From the NCBI GenBank assembly GCA_902799355.1, contig CADCAG010000035.1, forward strand, positions 1 to 50,547: a stretch of 50,547 nt of DNA, written 5' to 3'. This document shows, piece after piece, positions 31,177-39,461 of the stretch; position 1 is the stretch's first letter, and each line of letters starts with the position of its first letter. The notes beneath the pieces are model-generated. The model ran no database searches and had not been told where the DNA came from. It worked only from the letters and a program-made list of their open reading frames with translations. Position numbers and translations under genes: made by a program. The stretch is from an uncultured Bacteroidales bacterium. GTDB lineage: Bacteria; Bacteroidota; Bacteroidia; Bacteroidales; Bacteroidaceae.

Positions 31177-33057
31177 ATGAACTGGGAAGAATGTAGATAC
31201 AATGATATCGCAGAGAAATTTTCTGACGATGATGTTGCTAAGCTAATTGATGCAATGATACTTAATTTTGATAAATGTGGAAAATACTACGAAATGCATC
31301 ATATAGTTGAGCTGATAAATGATTGTGTATCTAATTCTTCTGAAATATTAAGCTTAGTTCAAGAAAAGGCCCAAAGAGATATTAAGGATTTAAAAAGGGG
31401 AAAATCTCGCCCTTTAATATTTGAGGATGATTTTGAAGATCTTAATATAATGCTAAGAAAGGAGGATATACTAAATTCTATTATGGCCTTTATAGAAAAG
31501 GACGCTATGAATAAGTGTAAAGACAGATATTTTTTAAGGCTACAAGAAGGTGATAGCGTCGATTTCGAATCTTGCGATTCATACAATCCTTTGAAAGATG
31601 TTGTTGAATTCTACAAAGATGGAGGATGGGGCATCGCCGATACAAATGGAAAAGTGCTTGTTAAGAATCATATAAATGTAAAGCCCTCGTCACTTCCATT
31701 CCTTTTTAAATTGAATGGTTGTCCATATCGAATGATACGAGACCGTGATACGGGACTTTATGGCGTTCTGTCGCTTAAATCATTCAACGAGTCAATTCAC
31801 TGTCTTTATGACTGCATCGAAGCTGTTGAGTATTGGATTGAACACAGAAAGCATTTTATTCTCAAAGTAAAAAAGAATGGTAAGTGGGGATGCTACAATG
31901 AGAAGTGTTCTTTGATTATCGAATGTCATTATGACGATATAAGAATTGTATCAGATTTGATAGAATGCGGCAGGGATGGAGATTATATATATTCAGAAAA
32001 GTCGAATCTAGAATCTGGAAAAATATATGAAGGAACAAAATATCTATATGACTTATACGGGCGTTTGTTGTTAGGAGGTTATAATTATTTTGATTATCAA
32101 GAATACAAATACAACAAAAGATATATATTCTATTTTAGTACTGAATATGAGAAGTACTTTGTAAAATATAATGTCGATGATGATGATATTGAGATTCCTG
32201 AGTACCGCACTAATTATGCCAACCCGATCTCTTGCCTTGTATTAGATAATCATTTCGACACTCTTTTAAAGAGTAAAGGAAAATGCATTCGTGTGCCATA
32301 TGGGAAAATTTTTCAGTCTATACAAGAATTACAAAACTATATACCAAGTGACATTCTTCTTTCAGGAATGATTGATTTGTCTGATCTAGATGATTACTCA
32401 TTAATATATTTGAAAAAGAAGAATGGGGATAATTATTTGGTGTCAGATTATTATCCCGCAATTCCAGATTGTATAATTGAGGGGGGAATACCTGAACGTT
32501 GGGATGATTTTCTGATAGAAGATGATGAAGTAATTATCGCAAAAATTGAAAACGGTATGATTACGAGACGATTTAGGGTCAATGAAATTGCGAAGACGGA
32601 TTCAGGACTGTTGCTGTTCAGAAATGGCGAAAGGGTTGGATTTTATTCTCAATATGGAGTTACGCCAGCCATGTATTCTGCAGTAACTATTGAGTTTAAT
32701 GATAATAAAATTTATGTAGCACAAATTACTCCTGAGATATTGGAGTCTGATATAAAAAAATGGAATCCTAATATTGTTCAACACAAAGGATATACCATAC
32801 AGTATTTTGAATTATTATCGGATGGGATTTTAGTAAAATTACAGGATGATTGGAAAATCTTTTGCCCTAAAGACCACAAGTGGTTCCCATCAGATTTTAA
32901 GAGTAAAAATGGGCTGGTTGATGAAGTATATGATGACTATGATAATTGTGAAAGTGGAAAGTCATATGAAAAATATGGTGGTTACAACGGATATGACGAT
33001 GACACCATAGATGACGCTTTTGACGGTTATCCCGAAGCAACATGGAATGTTGATTAA
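31177..33057 (+). CDS. WG-repeat-containing protein
   Basis: A 626-aa, acidic, probably cytoplasmic protein without signal peptide. The N-terminal 140 residues are helical and unrecognised. WG-type repeats follow: GGWGIADTNGKVLV (about 150), NGKWGCYNEKCSLIIECHYD (about 235) and GERVGFYSQYGVTPAMYSAV (about 484), each in the pattern WG-x-(I/C/F)-x...G followed by Y/H-x-D/S. The last 45 residues are rich in Asp, Tyr and Gly. WG repeats are beta-motifs of unknown function, frequent in Bacteroidetes. It is the first gene of a visibly AT-rich four-gene run. Possible roles such as sensing, scaffolding or immunity are speculation. Confidence 0.75.
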   Translation: MNWEECRYNDIAEKFSDDDVAKLIDAMILNFDKCGKYYEMHHIVELINDCVSNSSEILSLVQEKAQRDIKDLKRGKSRPLIFEDDFEDLNIMLRKEDILNSIMAFIEKDAMNKCKDRYFLRLQEGDSVDFESCDSYNPLKDVVEFYKDGGWGIADTNGKVLVKNHINVKPSSLPFLFKLNGCPYRMIRDRDTGLYGVLSLKSFNESIHCLYDCIEAVEYWIEHRKHFILKVKKNGKWGCYNEKCSLIIECHYDDIRIVSDLIECGRDGDYIYSEKSNLESGKIYEGTKYLYDLYGRLLLGGYNYFDYQEYKYNKRYIFYFSTEYEKYFVKYNVDDDDIEIPEYRTNYANPISCLVLDNHFDTLLKSKGKCIRVPYGKIFQSIQELQNYIPSDILLSGMIDLSDLDDYSLIYLKKKNGDNYLVSDYYPAIPDCIIEGGIPERWDDFLIEDDEVIIAKIENGMITRRFRVNEIAKTDSGLLLFRNGERVGFYSQYGVTPAMYSAVTIEFNDNKIYVAQITPEILESDIKKWNPNIVQHKGYTIQYFELLSDGILVKLQDDWKIFCPKDHKWFPSDFKSKNGLVDEVYDDYDNCESGKSYEKYGGYNGYDDDTIDDAFDGYPEATWNVD

Positions 33058-33102
33058 AAATGAAGTGACGAAAGGACAGTCTCACTGACAATCATTTGGA
33101 AC

Positions 33103-34263
33103 ATGCAAGACAGAGCAGAAGAAATCAAAGACATATTAATGAAGATTAAAGCAGAAGATCCGAACTCTTTTGAAAGGTTTTCTGCTGAACATACAATTTG
33201 CTTTACTAAGGCAAACGGTGATTGGCTTTTCCCTGCTTTGTATGATTTTTATTCAGAAGAAGTTAAGAATCCAATAGTCGTTGGATTGTTGCAAGAATTA
33301 GGAATGCTTTTTCATCATGAAAGCATGAAAGAGCCCTTTGCAGAGATTACCGCTCTTGATAGGAGTCTTTGCCTTGATGAATCTAACGTGTACGAATACA
33401 TAGTTAAGCAACAAAAACTGGCATCGGACGACATAAAGAATGTTGAGTATTTGAGGACTCCATATAAGACAAAATCTGAAGTTCTCCCTTTCCGTCATAT
33501 TTCGCCTATTGACCATGACGGGCTAATTATTGAATACGGCGGTGTTGCTCATCCTTATATTTTAGCAGACATCGCAGGTGTTTTGATATATAGTCAGAAG
33601 ATAAAAGATTCATTCGACTATTTGCGCAGAAGCATCAATCTCTTGACTGAGTTTCCCAATAAGTACTGGAATAGTGAACTTGCAATCACAGGAGCCGCTA
33701 ATACATTTCGTTGGTTAAGGCTTATGTGTCAAGAAGATATCAACTTATCGCGAAAAATATTCAAGTATAATTATCTTTATTTGTCAAGAATGGCATGTAT
33801 AACAAGGGATGATTTGTTAGAACAGTCCGCGTATGTTAATCGAGCAGCTTTGGTGAAGATGCCATTTGCATATACATTTCTCCCTTTCCTTGGGCAAAAT
33901 CCTGACACCCTCTATATTTCCGATTTGTATTATGCTCACTTCTGTAACCAAACTGCAATGGAGATGTCCGTTATAACAAATAGCAAATACTATCAGCAAT
34001 CACTCACATATTATCAAAATGCTTCTTTGTGGCCAAATGACACAGGTGGCTACGCCGATATTGAGGAAGACACATATCTCCAATTAGTAGAGAGGAAACA
34101 CAAAAATGCAATAATGAATGCTTATGAATATTGGAAGGAATTTAATCGAGGTGAAGATGTCCTTACAGAATCTGATATAGACAGAATCTTTATGCGTATA
34201 GAGCAAGAATTTAGCAATAACTACAAACGATTTTGTGACAATATATTAAACTTAAACAAATAA
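33103..34263 (+). CDS. Protein of unknown function in the WG-repeat operon
   Basis: A 386-aa protein with no signal peptide or membrane segment; I do not recognise a family. The N-terminal part is helical (EEIKDILMKIKAEDPNSFER). A middle region (about 150-330) looks like helical hairpins (ADIAGVLIYSQKIKDSFDYL, LAITGAANTFRWLRLM, YLYLSRMACITRDD). A conserved-looking NDTGGYADIEEDTY is followed by a helical C-terminus. It starts 45 bases after the WG gene and ends 5 bases before the next gene, so it belongs to the same transcript. Confidence 0.7.
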   Translation: MQDRAEEIKDILMKIKAEDPNSFERFSAEHTICFTKANGDWLFPALYDFYSEEVKNPIVVGLLQELGMLFHHESMKEPFAEITALDRSLCLDESNVYEYIVKQQKLASDDIKNVEYLRTPYKTKSEVLPFRHISPIDHDGLIIEYGGVAHPYILADIAGVLIYSQKIKDSFDYLRRSINLLTEFPNKYWNSELAITGAANTFRWLRLMCQEDINLSRKIFKYNYLYLSRMACITRDDLLEQSAYVNRAALVKMPFAYTFLPFLGQNPDTLYISDLYYAHFCNQTAMEMSVITNSKYYQQSLTYYQNASLWPNDTGGYADIEEDTYLQLVERKHKNAIMNAYEYWKEFNRGEDVLTESDIDRIFMRIEQEFSNNYKRFCDNILNLNK

Positions 34264-34268
34264 ATATT

Positions 34269-35711
34269 ATGGGATTTTTTGATTTTCTATTCGGCAAGTC
34301 CAAAAAGGAGAGTTCTACATTACAATCACTCTCACCAATTGAACAAGTAGTAAAAGAGAGTGTCGAACATTTGAAGAAATGTTTAGGCACCTTGACATCT
34401 GAGAAGTTGGAGGCGGAAGCTATCAATCTCGCGTCCTATATCTTCTTACGTAAAAGCGGTAAGATTCATTTTGAACTTGATTTCTTGACAAAAGGGATAA
34501 TGGAAAAAGTTCCTTCTGGTGATTATGCGGTGTCAGATAAAGTGTTTCCGTTAATGGTGAAATATGGTGAAGGTCTTTATACCAATCGCCATGCTGACTT
34601 TGGAATGAATAAAGGCTATAAATTGAATGTAACTAAAGCCCCCGACTTTGCAAATTTCCTAAAGGGCTATTACAAGAGTGTACATAAAGTTAATGTCGGC
34701 GATACGAAACCTCAATCGGTAATGCCTAAGCCGAGCAATACACAAAACGACAGGGTTGATTTAGGCTTGCCATCAGGTGTGTTGTGGGCCACCTGTAACA
34801 TTGGAGCTTCTTCGCCTTCTGAGGCTGGCAATTATTATGCATGGGGAGAGAAGGAATCTAAGGACGCATACGGATGGGAAACTTACAAGTTATGCAGAGG
34901 CTCATACAATTCCATTTTCAAGTATACCGAAGCCGACGGGAAGAGTGTCTTGGAGGCACAAGATGATGTTGCAACGGCCAAACTCGGAAACGAATGGCGA
35001 TTACCGACACAAGAAGAAATGGAAGAACTGATAAATAGTTGCAAATGGACGTGGGAACGTCAAAATGGTCAGTTGGGGTGGAAAGTTACAGGAAAGAACG
35101 GAAATAGCATATTCCTGCCAGCCGCTGGCGCGGCAAGTTCATATAGGATTGCCGGTGTCGGAGAACTTGGCAGGTATTGGACATCAACGAGGGACGAGAG
35201 CAATTATTCTGCATACAATCTTAGATTTAAAGATGGGCGAGAAACTATAGAGGTCGTTGATGATACAAGATTCTATGGAAGACCTGTTAGAGCGGTGTAT
35301 GGGAAAAGAAAAAGCGCTCCGAAAAAGGGCGGTAACAGTTCAACACAAAACAAACCAGAAGTAAAGAGCAAAGAACATGAATTGAATGGCCTTTGTGAAT
35401 TGGCAATCCGCCAACTTATGGGAACCATGAGACAATCCGATATATACGCAAGCCTCGATATGTCACTCATCAAACTTCCAAATGGCGGCATAAAGATACG
35501 TCAAGAGCAATATGGGAATGTGTATAATGATTTTGATTTCCTTGGTGTTGATGGATGGATTAGGTATATAAGAATATATGGCAAGGAATTAGATGGTCAC
35601 TATCGCACGATTGGTGGGTCTATGGAAATCTTCGGAATGCAAGTTGAAAACATCTATATCAAAGGAAACTATGTGGAATGTGTGATTGACCAAGCACAAT
35701 TCGGTAGATGA
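34269..35711 (+). CDS. FISUMP/DUF1566-domain protein with extra N- and C-terminal domains
   Basis: A 480-aa protein. Residues about 162-345 form a FISUMP-like (Fib_succ_major / DUF1566) domain: VDLGLPSGVLWATCNIGA, NYYAWGE, WRLPTQEEMEEL, then GRYWTSTRDES and GRPVRAVY. These domains normally sit in lipoproteins or exported proteins, but here the N-terminus (MGFFDFLFGKSKKESS) is a short amphipathic stretch, not a signal peptide. The unknown N-terminal ~150 aa and C-terminal ~120 aa (LIKLPNGGIKIRQEQY, EIFGMQVENIYI) look globular. It starts 5 bases after the previous stop. Function unknown; FISUMP domains have a C-type-lectin-like fold. Confidence 0.75.
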   Translation: MGFFDFLFGKSKKESSTLQSLSPIEQVVKESVEHLKKCLGTLTSEKLEAEAINLASYIFLRKSGKIHFELDFLTKGIMEKVPSGDYAVSDKVFPLMVKYGEGLYTNRHADFGMNKGYKLNVTKAPDFANFLKGYYKSVHKVNVGDTKPQSVMPKPSNTQNDRVDLGLPSGVLWATCNIGASSPSEAGNYYAWGEKESKDAYGWETYKLCRGSYNSIFKYTEADGKSVLEAQDDVATAKLGNEWRLPTQEEMEELINSCKWTWERQNGQLGWKVTGKNGNSIFLPAAGAASSYRIAGVGELGRYWTSTRDESNYSAYNLRFKDGRETIEVVDDTRFYGRPVRAVYGKRKSAPKKGGNSSTQNKPEVKSKEHELNGLCELAIRQLMGTMRQSDIYASLDMSLIKLPNGGIKIRQEQYGNVYNDFDFLGVDGWIRYIRIYGKELDGHYRTIGGSMEIFGMQVENIYIKGNYVECVIDQAQFGR

Positions 35712-35739
35712 TTATATGGTCTTTTAGAAATTGTATATA

Positions 35740-36624
35740 ATGAATAGAATGTTTCAATTTCATAAAAAAGAGATTCCTTCTTTCGAAATAAAAGAAGATA
35801 GTCTCGAACAGATAGAAATGGCCCAAATGGCTAAAGAACCCTTGGGCGTCGTTGACGTTGCACAAACTGGCTATGATGATCAAAGATGGATTGAAAAGAG
35901 TAATTCAATTAAGGCCCGTGATAATTATTCCTGTCAGCTATGCCATGCATTTAATCCAATGCAAGATGGGTTAGTTTTTGTACAGCAAGGGAAATTTGAA
36001 ACCTACCATCAGTATATTGCAGATAGGAGTAGTTACATTATACATGTAAAAAACTACGATTTTACTGTCAATATTGATTTCTATTCAGGATTTCATTTAG
36101 CGATGCCGCGGTTAAACGTGCATCATAAAGTCTATTTTAGGAATAGAATGTTATGGGATTATCCTGATGATTGCTTAGTAACATTATGTGAAAACTGTCA
36201 TCATTACATACATTCGCTAAGAAATTTTGGTATTCCGATAATTGAAGAACAATCTGCTGGTCAAAAAATCTATATTGGGAGAACTCAGCCCAAGCCTTAT
36301 ATGCCCAAATTAGATCATACGGATTTGGGGACATTTCACCCTCTTACTTTAGTTAAGGAAAATAGGTGGGGGGTAGGTTTAAAAGGTAAAGATGTAGCTG
36401 CTTATGAGCAAGCAAAGAATGATAATAAGAAATGGTATGATTATCAAGATATATTAGATGATAATGTTGTACATATAGGCTATTTTAAGTGCTTTGACCC
36501 ACGTTGGAACAAGCATACGCCTGATGAGATAAAAAAAGTTGCGGATTTCATCATCCAAGACTTTATTGAGAACATTTTAGGATTTAGTAAAATTAGTAAC
36601 GAGAATAATGAGGTGCTTTTATAA
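35740..36624 (+). CDS. HNH endonuclease-like protein
   Basis: A 294-aa protein with a zinc-finger HNH nuclease layout: Cys65-x-x-Cys68 (CQLC), His128-His129 in LNVHHKVYF, and Cys150-x-x-Cys153-His154 in CENCHHYIHS. Four cysteines bind structural zinc and the HH/N/H residues form the beta-beta-alpha-metal site. About 60 residues with several aromatics separate the first Cys pair from the HH motif, longer than in simple HNH proteins. The remaining C-terminal half is unrecognised. The start at 35740 is preferred over the TTG at 35731. It lies 28 bases after the FISUMP gene as last protein gene of the operon. Its final codons overlap an orphan 5S rRNA-like sequence. Confidence 0.8.
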   Translation: MNRMFQFHKKEIPSFEIKEDSLEQIEMAQMAKEPLGVVDVAQTGYDDQRWIEKSNSIKARDNYSCQLCHAFNPMQDGLVFVQQGKFETYHQYIADRSSYIIHVKNYDFTVNIDFYSGFHLAMPRLNVHHKVYFRNRMLWDYPDDCLVTLCENCHHYIHSLRNFGIPIIEEQSAGQKIYIGRTQPKPYMPKLDHTDLGTFHPLTLVKENRWGVGLKGKDVAAYEQAKNDNKKWYDYQDILDDNVVHIGYFKCFDPRWNKHTPDEIKKVADFIIQDFIENILGFSKISNENNEVLL

Positions 36625-36714
36625 CGTTGCTCCACCTCTTCCCATTCCGAACAGAGAAGTGAAATGCGTTTATGCCGATGGTACTGCAAATGTGGAAGAG
36701 TAGGTTAGCGCCAG
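36610..36714 (+). rRNA. Orphan 5S rRNA-like sequence (divergent copy)
   Basis: The core CCACCTCTTCCCATTCCGAA, then CAGAGAAGTGAAA, then GCCGATGGTACTGC and GAGTAGG are bacterial 5S rRNA hallmarks in the right order and spacing. Helices can still form despite base changes: helix I 36612-36617 GGTGCT with 36707-36712 AGCGCC; helix II ATAACG (36621-36626) with CGTTTAT (36667-36673) with one bulge; helix IV CTGC/GTGG around AAAT. Total about 105 nt, slightly shorter than normal. No 16S or 23S gene is near. The 5' end overlaps the last five codons of the HNH gene. It could be a decayed copy or a specialised variant. Confidence 0.65.
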
Positions 36715-36715
36715 C

Positions 36716-36886
36716 CCGGAAGCGAACAGGGATGATAACATGTGATGCAAGAATATTCAAATATATACGCATATGAACGATATTATAATTATACGGAATT
36801 ATGTTGGCATATAGATTGAACAGTCCCAATGTAAAGGGGCTGGTTCAAAAAAGCCATCTCCTTTTAAGGAAGAGTTTTAGAGACAA
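36716..36886. other. AT-rich gap after the 5S-like sequence
   Basis: No gene, promoter or clear terminator recognised in this stretch. Confidence 0.4.
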
Positions 36887-36952
36887 ATGGGCAAGCGTTT
36901 CGCTGATTTCATTTGGTGGCTAATTATAGCTGGACTAATAATCCTTCTTTAA
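36887..36952 (+). CDS. Possible 21-residue membrane microprotein
   Basis: The ATG at 36887 opens a frame MGKRFADFIWWLIIAGLIIL plus a final Leu and TAA at 36950-36952. It is a basic start followed by one hydrophobic helix, as in known small membrane proteins. AAGGAAGAG lies about 20 bases upstream. It resembles the small hydrophobic proteins often annotated in Bacteroides, but the short length makes chance possible. Confidence 0.35.
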   Translation: MGKRFADFIWWLIIAGLIILL

Positions 36953-37021
36953 ACGGGACCTCCTGAGCATGAGGGTAAAAGGCTCTCTTTATTGAGATGG
37001 GAATGGTTATATCATAAAAGT

Positions 37022-37111
37022 ATGATAAGAAAACAACAAGAGCTATTTTCGGTTGACGATATGTATGGATGCATTAGTGTTGAGAATGAAATAATAAGAC
37101 TAGCAATATGA
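37022..37111 (+). CDS. Possible 29-residue leader peptide overlapping the next gene
   Basis: The frame MIRKQQELFSVDDMYGCISV, then ENEIIRLAI, stops at 37109-37111. That overlaps the ATG of the following gene by ATGA, the coupling seen elsewhere in this island (29950, 43215). Either a small coupled protein or chance. Confidence 0.35.
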   Translation: MIRKQQELFSVDDMYGCISVENEIIRLAI

Positions 37112-38538
37112 CAATCTGGCAAATCATACTTATTATTTGTGGAGCTATTACAGCAATAGCCTTCCTTGGTATGCTTGCAGGTCTTCTTTTAGACGACAAG
37201 AAGGTTAAGGATAGGGAATGGTGGATGTTGCCTACTATGTTCATAATCATTCCAATTGTAATAATCGGAGGGTTAATGGAGTTACTGGAATACCTTTCTG
37301 AGGTATGGAAAGATGGCGGATTCAGAAAGCACTATCAATTAATAAAGGAAAGGAAGGCAGAGTATGAGGCTGAGCAAAAAAGAAAGCAAGAGGAAAAGGT
37401 TGAATACAACATTAAACGAACAGCTTATCTTAACGGTTTGCTGACAAGAGATGAATTGCCAAAACTCGATGGGGTTCATGAGTTCGAATTCGAAGACGAA
37501 ATGAACCTTTCTGTTGATTACGATGCAGAGGTTCGTGAAATTGTGTATGTCGAAAATGAATATTGTGAGTCTCTTAATAGTTTCTTTATCAGACATAAAG
37601 ACTTGCGCCTTTACCACATGTACAAATTCGTGTATCTTCCCAATTTCAGTACGGAGTTGAGCAGTGGGGAACTGGCCAGGTATATTTCACCTAACTTACC
37701 TGCGGAGGAGAAGATAAGAATTGATATGGATTCGTCATATCCAATTAAGTATCTTTGGTATCCGGAAAATGCGAAAAACATTCAGCATGGTATGATGTTT
37801 TTCAGAAGATATAGTGACTATTATGGCATTAAATATATTAAGGGAGAGTATTTCCACCTGAAGGAAGGAACTGATGAGGAGGTCATTGAACAACTCAGGC
37901 AGATAGTAAAGGATGTGCATTCTCTCCATGCTCATGCTGCGTTATATTGTACGGTGGGTACAAACGACAAAGGGGATAGTAACGAAGAACATACAGATGA
38001 GTATGCTGACGAACTATTTGAGAGAGTAAATAATGACCCTGAGATTGCAATTATTGTAAATGAAGTGCGTGAAAGGGTGAATGCCCTTCGGGAGCGTGGT
38101 ATGGCGGAAAGGTTGATTCAAAGAATTATCCACCTTGAACCTAAATTAAGTCGGTTAGTGATTACCAAGGACTTGCGCATAACGCTACCCGATTACAATA
38201 ATATGGAGATAATGCTTGAACCTATCAACAAGGCGGTGTTCTTGTTGTTCTTAAAGCATCCAGAGGGAATTGTTTTTAAGCATTTACCTGATTATAGGAA
38301 GGAACTGGCAGATATCTACCAAATGATAAAGCCTTTAGGATTGAATGAAAGGGCTCTGCAGAGCATCGAGGACGTGACGAACCCGTTGCTGAACTCCATC
38401 AATGAGAAGTGTGCTCGTATCCGTGGGGCTTTTATCTCTAAGTTTGATGATGAATTGGCTCAACATTATTATATCGATGGCCCTCGTGGCGAGGCCAAGA
38501 AAATTAGCCTGCCGCGCGATTTGGTAGTCTGGGAATAG
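37108..38538 (+). CDS. Membrane protein with C-terminal HPEG domain (unknown family)
   Basis: A 476-aa protein. Two transmembrane helices lie at residues about 3-26 and 40-62 (LPTMFIIIPIVIIGGLMELL), followed by a charged coiled-coil-like helix (KERKAEYEAEQKRKQEEK, about 82-100). An unrecognised middle domain follows. The C-terminal ~140 aa are homologous to the protein at 43215-43802: LSRLVITKD, INKAVFLLFLKHPEGI (HPEG at 384-387), YRKEL, NPLLNSINEKCARI, YYIDGPRGEAKKISLPRDL. I know no function for this domain; it appears common in Bacteroidetes. A third, truncated copy is at 29033-29116. Confidence 0.7.
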   Translation: MTIWQIILIICGAITAIAFLGMLAGLLLDDKKVKDREWWMLPTMFIIIPIVIIGGLMELLEYLSEVWKDGGFRKHYQLIKERKAEYEAEQKRKQEEKVEYNIKRTAYLNGLLTRDELPKLDGVHEFEFEDEMNLSVDYDAEVREIVYVENEYCESLNSFFIRHKDLRLYHMYKFVYLPNFSTELSSGELARYISPNLPAEEKIRIDMDSSYPIKYLWYPENAKNIQHGMMFFRRYSDYYGIKYIKGEYFHLKEGTDEEVIEQLRQIVKDVHSLHAHAALYCTVGTNDKGDSNEEHTDEYADELFERVNNDPEIAIIVNEVRERVNALRERGMAERLIQRIIHLEPKLSRLVITKDLRITLPDYNNMEIMLEPINKAVFLLFLKHPEGIVFKHLPDYRKELADIYQMIKPLGLNERALQSIEDVTNPLLNSINEKCARIRGAFISKFDDELAQHYYIDGPRGEAKKISLPRDLVVWE

Positions 38539-38633
38539 GAATAGGGCTGAGGTGAGATGTCTGAAGTCTGATGGTTGAAGGAAGAGGGAAGAAGGAAGAG
38601 GACTTGTGGATTGCATTTTTTTTCTCTTTTTCT

Positions 38634-38663
38634 TTGTGCATTAAAAAAAAGTTCCTATATTTG
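38634..38663 (+). promoter_or_regulatory. Promoter of the MNT-HEPN pair
   Basis: TTG at 38634-38636, a 19-base spacer and TATATTTG at 38656-38663 fit the Bacteroidetes consensus. The start codon is 30 bases downstream. Confidence 0.6.
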
Positions 38664-38693
38664 CAGTGTGAATGAACTGCTCAATGTCGCAAG

Positions 38694-38987
38694 ATGAAGT
38701 CGCAAGATGAAATATTAAGTTTGATGAGACGTTACAAATCGACGGCTCAGAAAAAATATGGGATGACGAAACTCGGCATCTTCGGTTCTGTGGCTCGTGG
38801 AGAACAAACCGACAAAAGCGATGTTGATGTCTGCTACGAAGGTCAGGCTCCTTCTTTGCTAACCTTAGATATGATTCAGACAGAACTTGAGCAATTGCTT
38901 GATTGTAAAGTTGACCTTGTCAGAGTGCGCGACAATATGAATAGTTTATTGCGTCAAAGAATCATAAGGGATGGAATATACGTTTGA
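38694..38987 (+). CDS. MNT-domain nucleotidyltransferase antitoxin (MntA-like)
   Basis: A 97-aa minimal nucleotidyltransferase with the motif GSVARGEQTDKSDVDV: Gly31-Ser32 and the metal-binding Asp43 and Asp45. In type VII toxin-antitoxin systems MntA adds AMP units to a Tyr of the HEPN toxin HepT and so inactivates it. The next gene is such a HEPN protein and overlaps by 17 bases. In the best-known systems the HEPN gene comes first; here the MNT gene leads. Motif intact, so probably active. Confidence 0.88.
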   Translation: MKSQDEILSLMRRYKSTAQKKYGMTKLGIFGSVARGEQTDKSDVDVCYEGQAPSLLTLDMIQTELEQLLDCKVDLVRVRDNMNSLLRQRIIRDGIYV

Positions 38988-39357
38988 TAAAGAGATCGCT
39001 CTTGACAGTCTTAAGAAAATAAAGGCGATGTTGGAACTTATTACCCAAAGGGCCAAAGTCGTTAAAACTCCCGATGATTTTTTACGTTCTTCAGGTGGTA
39101 TGATGCGCCTTGATGCCATTTGTATGAACCTAATAGCTCTTGGTGAAACTGTCAAGGGATTAGATAATCAGACGAAAGGTCAATTGCTGAAAAACTATCC
39201 AGATGTATATTGGAGGGGAGCGATGGGAATACGTGACAAGATTTCTCATCACTATTTTGAAATGGACACTGATGTCGTCTTTCAAACCCTTGAAAAGGAT
39301 ATCCCCACGATGAAACCTGTTGTCGAAAAAATGATAGTTGATTTAAGCAAGGAATAA
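38971..39357 (+). CDS. HEPN-domain toxin (HepT-like, DUF86)
   Basis: A 128-aa helical protein of the HepT/DUF86 family. The catalytic RNase motif R-x4-6-H appears as Arg88 to His93 in RDKISHHYF, with the following Tyr95 in the position that MntA AMPylates. HepT toxins cut RNA, in some cases the 3' end of tRNA. It overlaps the upstream mntA-like gene by 17 bases. Complete, with the active motif retained. Confidence 0.88.
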   Translation: MEYTFDKEIALDSLKKIKAMLELITQRAKVVKTPDDFLRSSGGMMRLDAICMNLIALGETVKGLDNQTKGQLLKNYPDVYWRGAMGIRDKISHHYFEMDTDVVFQTLEKDIPTMKPVVEKMIVDLSKE

Positions 39358-39393
39358 TCTTTCATTTTCACAAGCCTTGTGGGGCAAAATTGT

Positions 39394-39424
39394 TTGGCTG
39401 CAGAGTTAGAATCTCCTAACTTTG
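39394..39424 (+). promoter_or_regulatory. Promoter of the DnaB-like gene
   Basis: TTG at 39394-39396, a 20-base spacer and TAACTTTG at 39417-39424. GTTAG/CTAAC around 39405-39420 can pair into a small hairpin across the promoter. Confidence 0.6.
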
Positions 39425-39461
39425 CAGTCAAGTTTTATTATACATAAATGTACCGATAATT

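Noticed and set aside
34211-34426. Other short antisense frames within the WG-repeat/FISUMP operon
   Set aside because: They overlap well-supported genes, lack promoters and have no recognisable domains.
36610-36714. Part of a normal rRNA operon
   Set aside because: No 16S, 23S or tRNA sequence lies nearby, and a protein gene runs directly into the 5S-like sequence.
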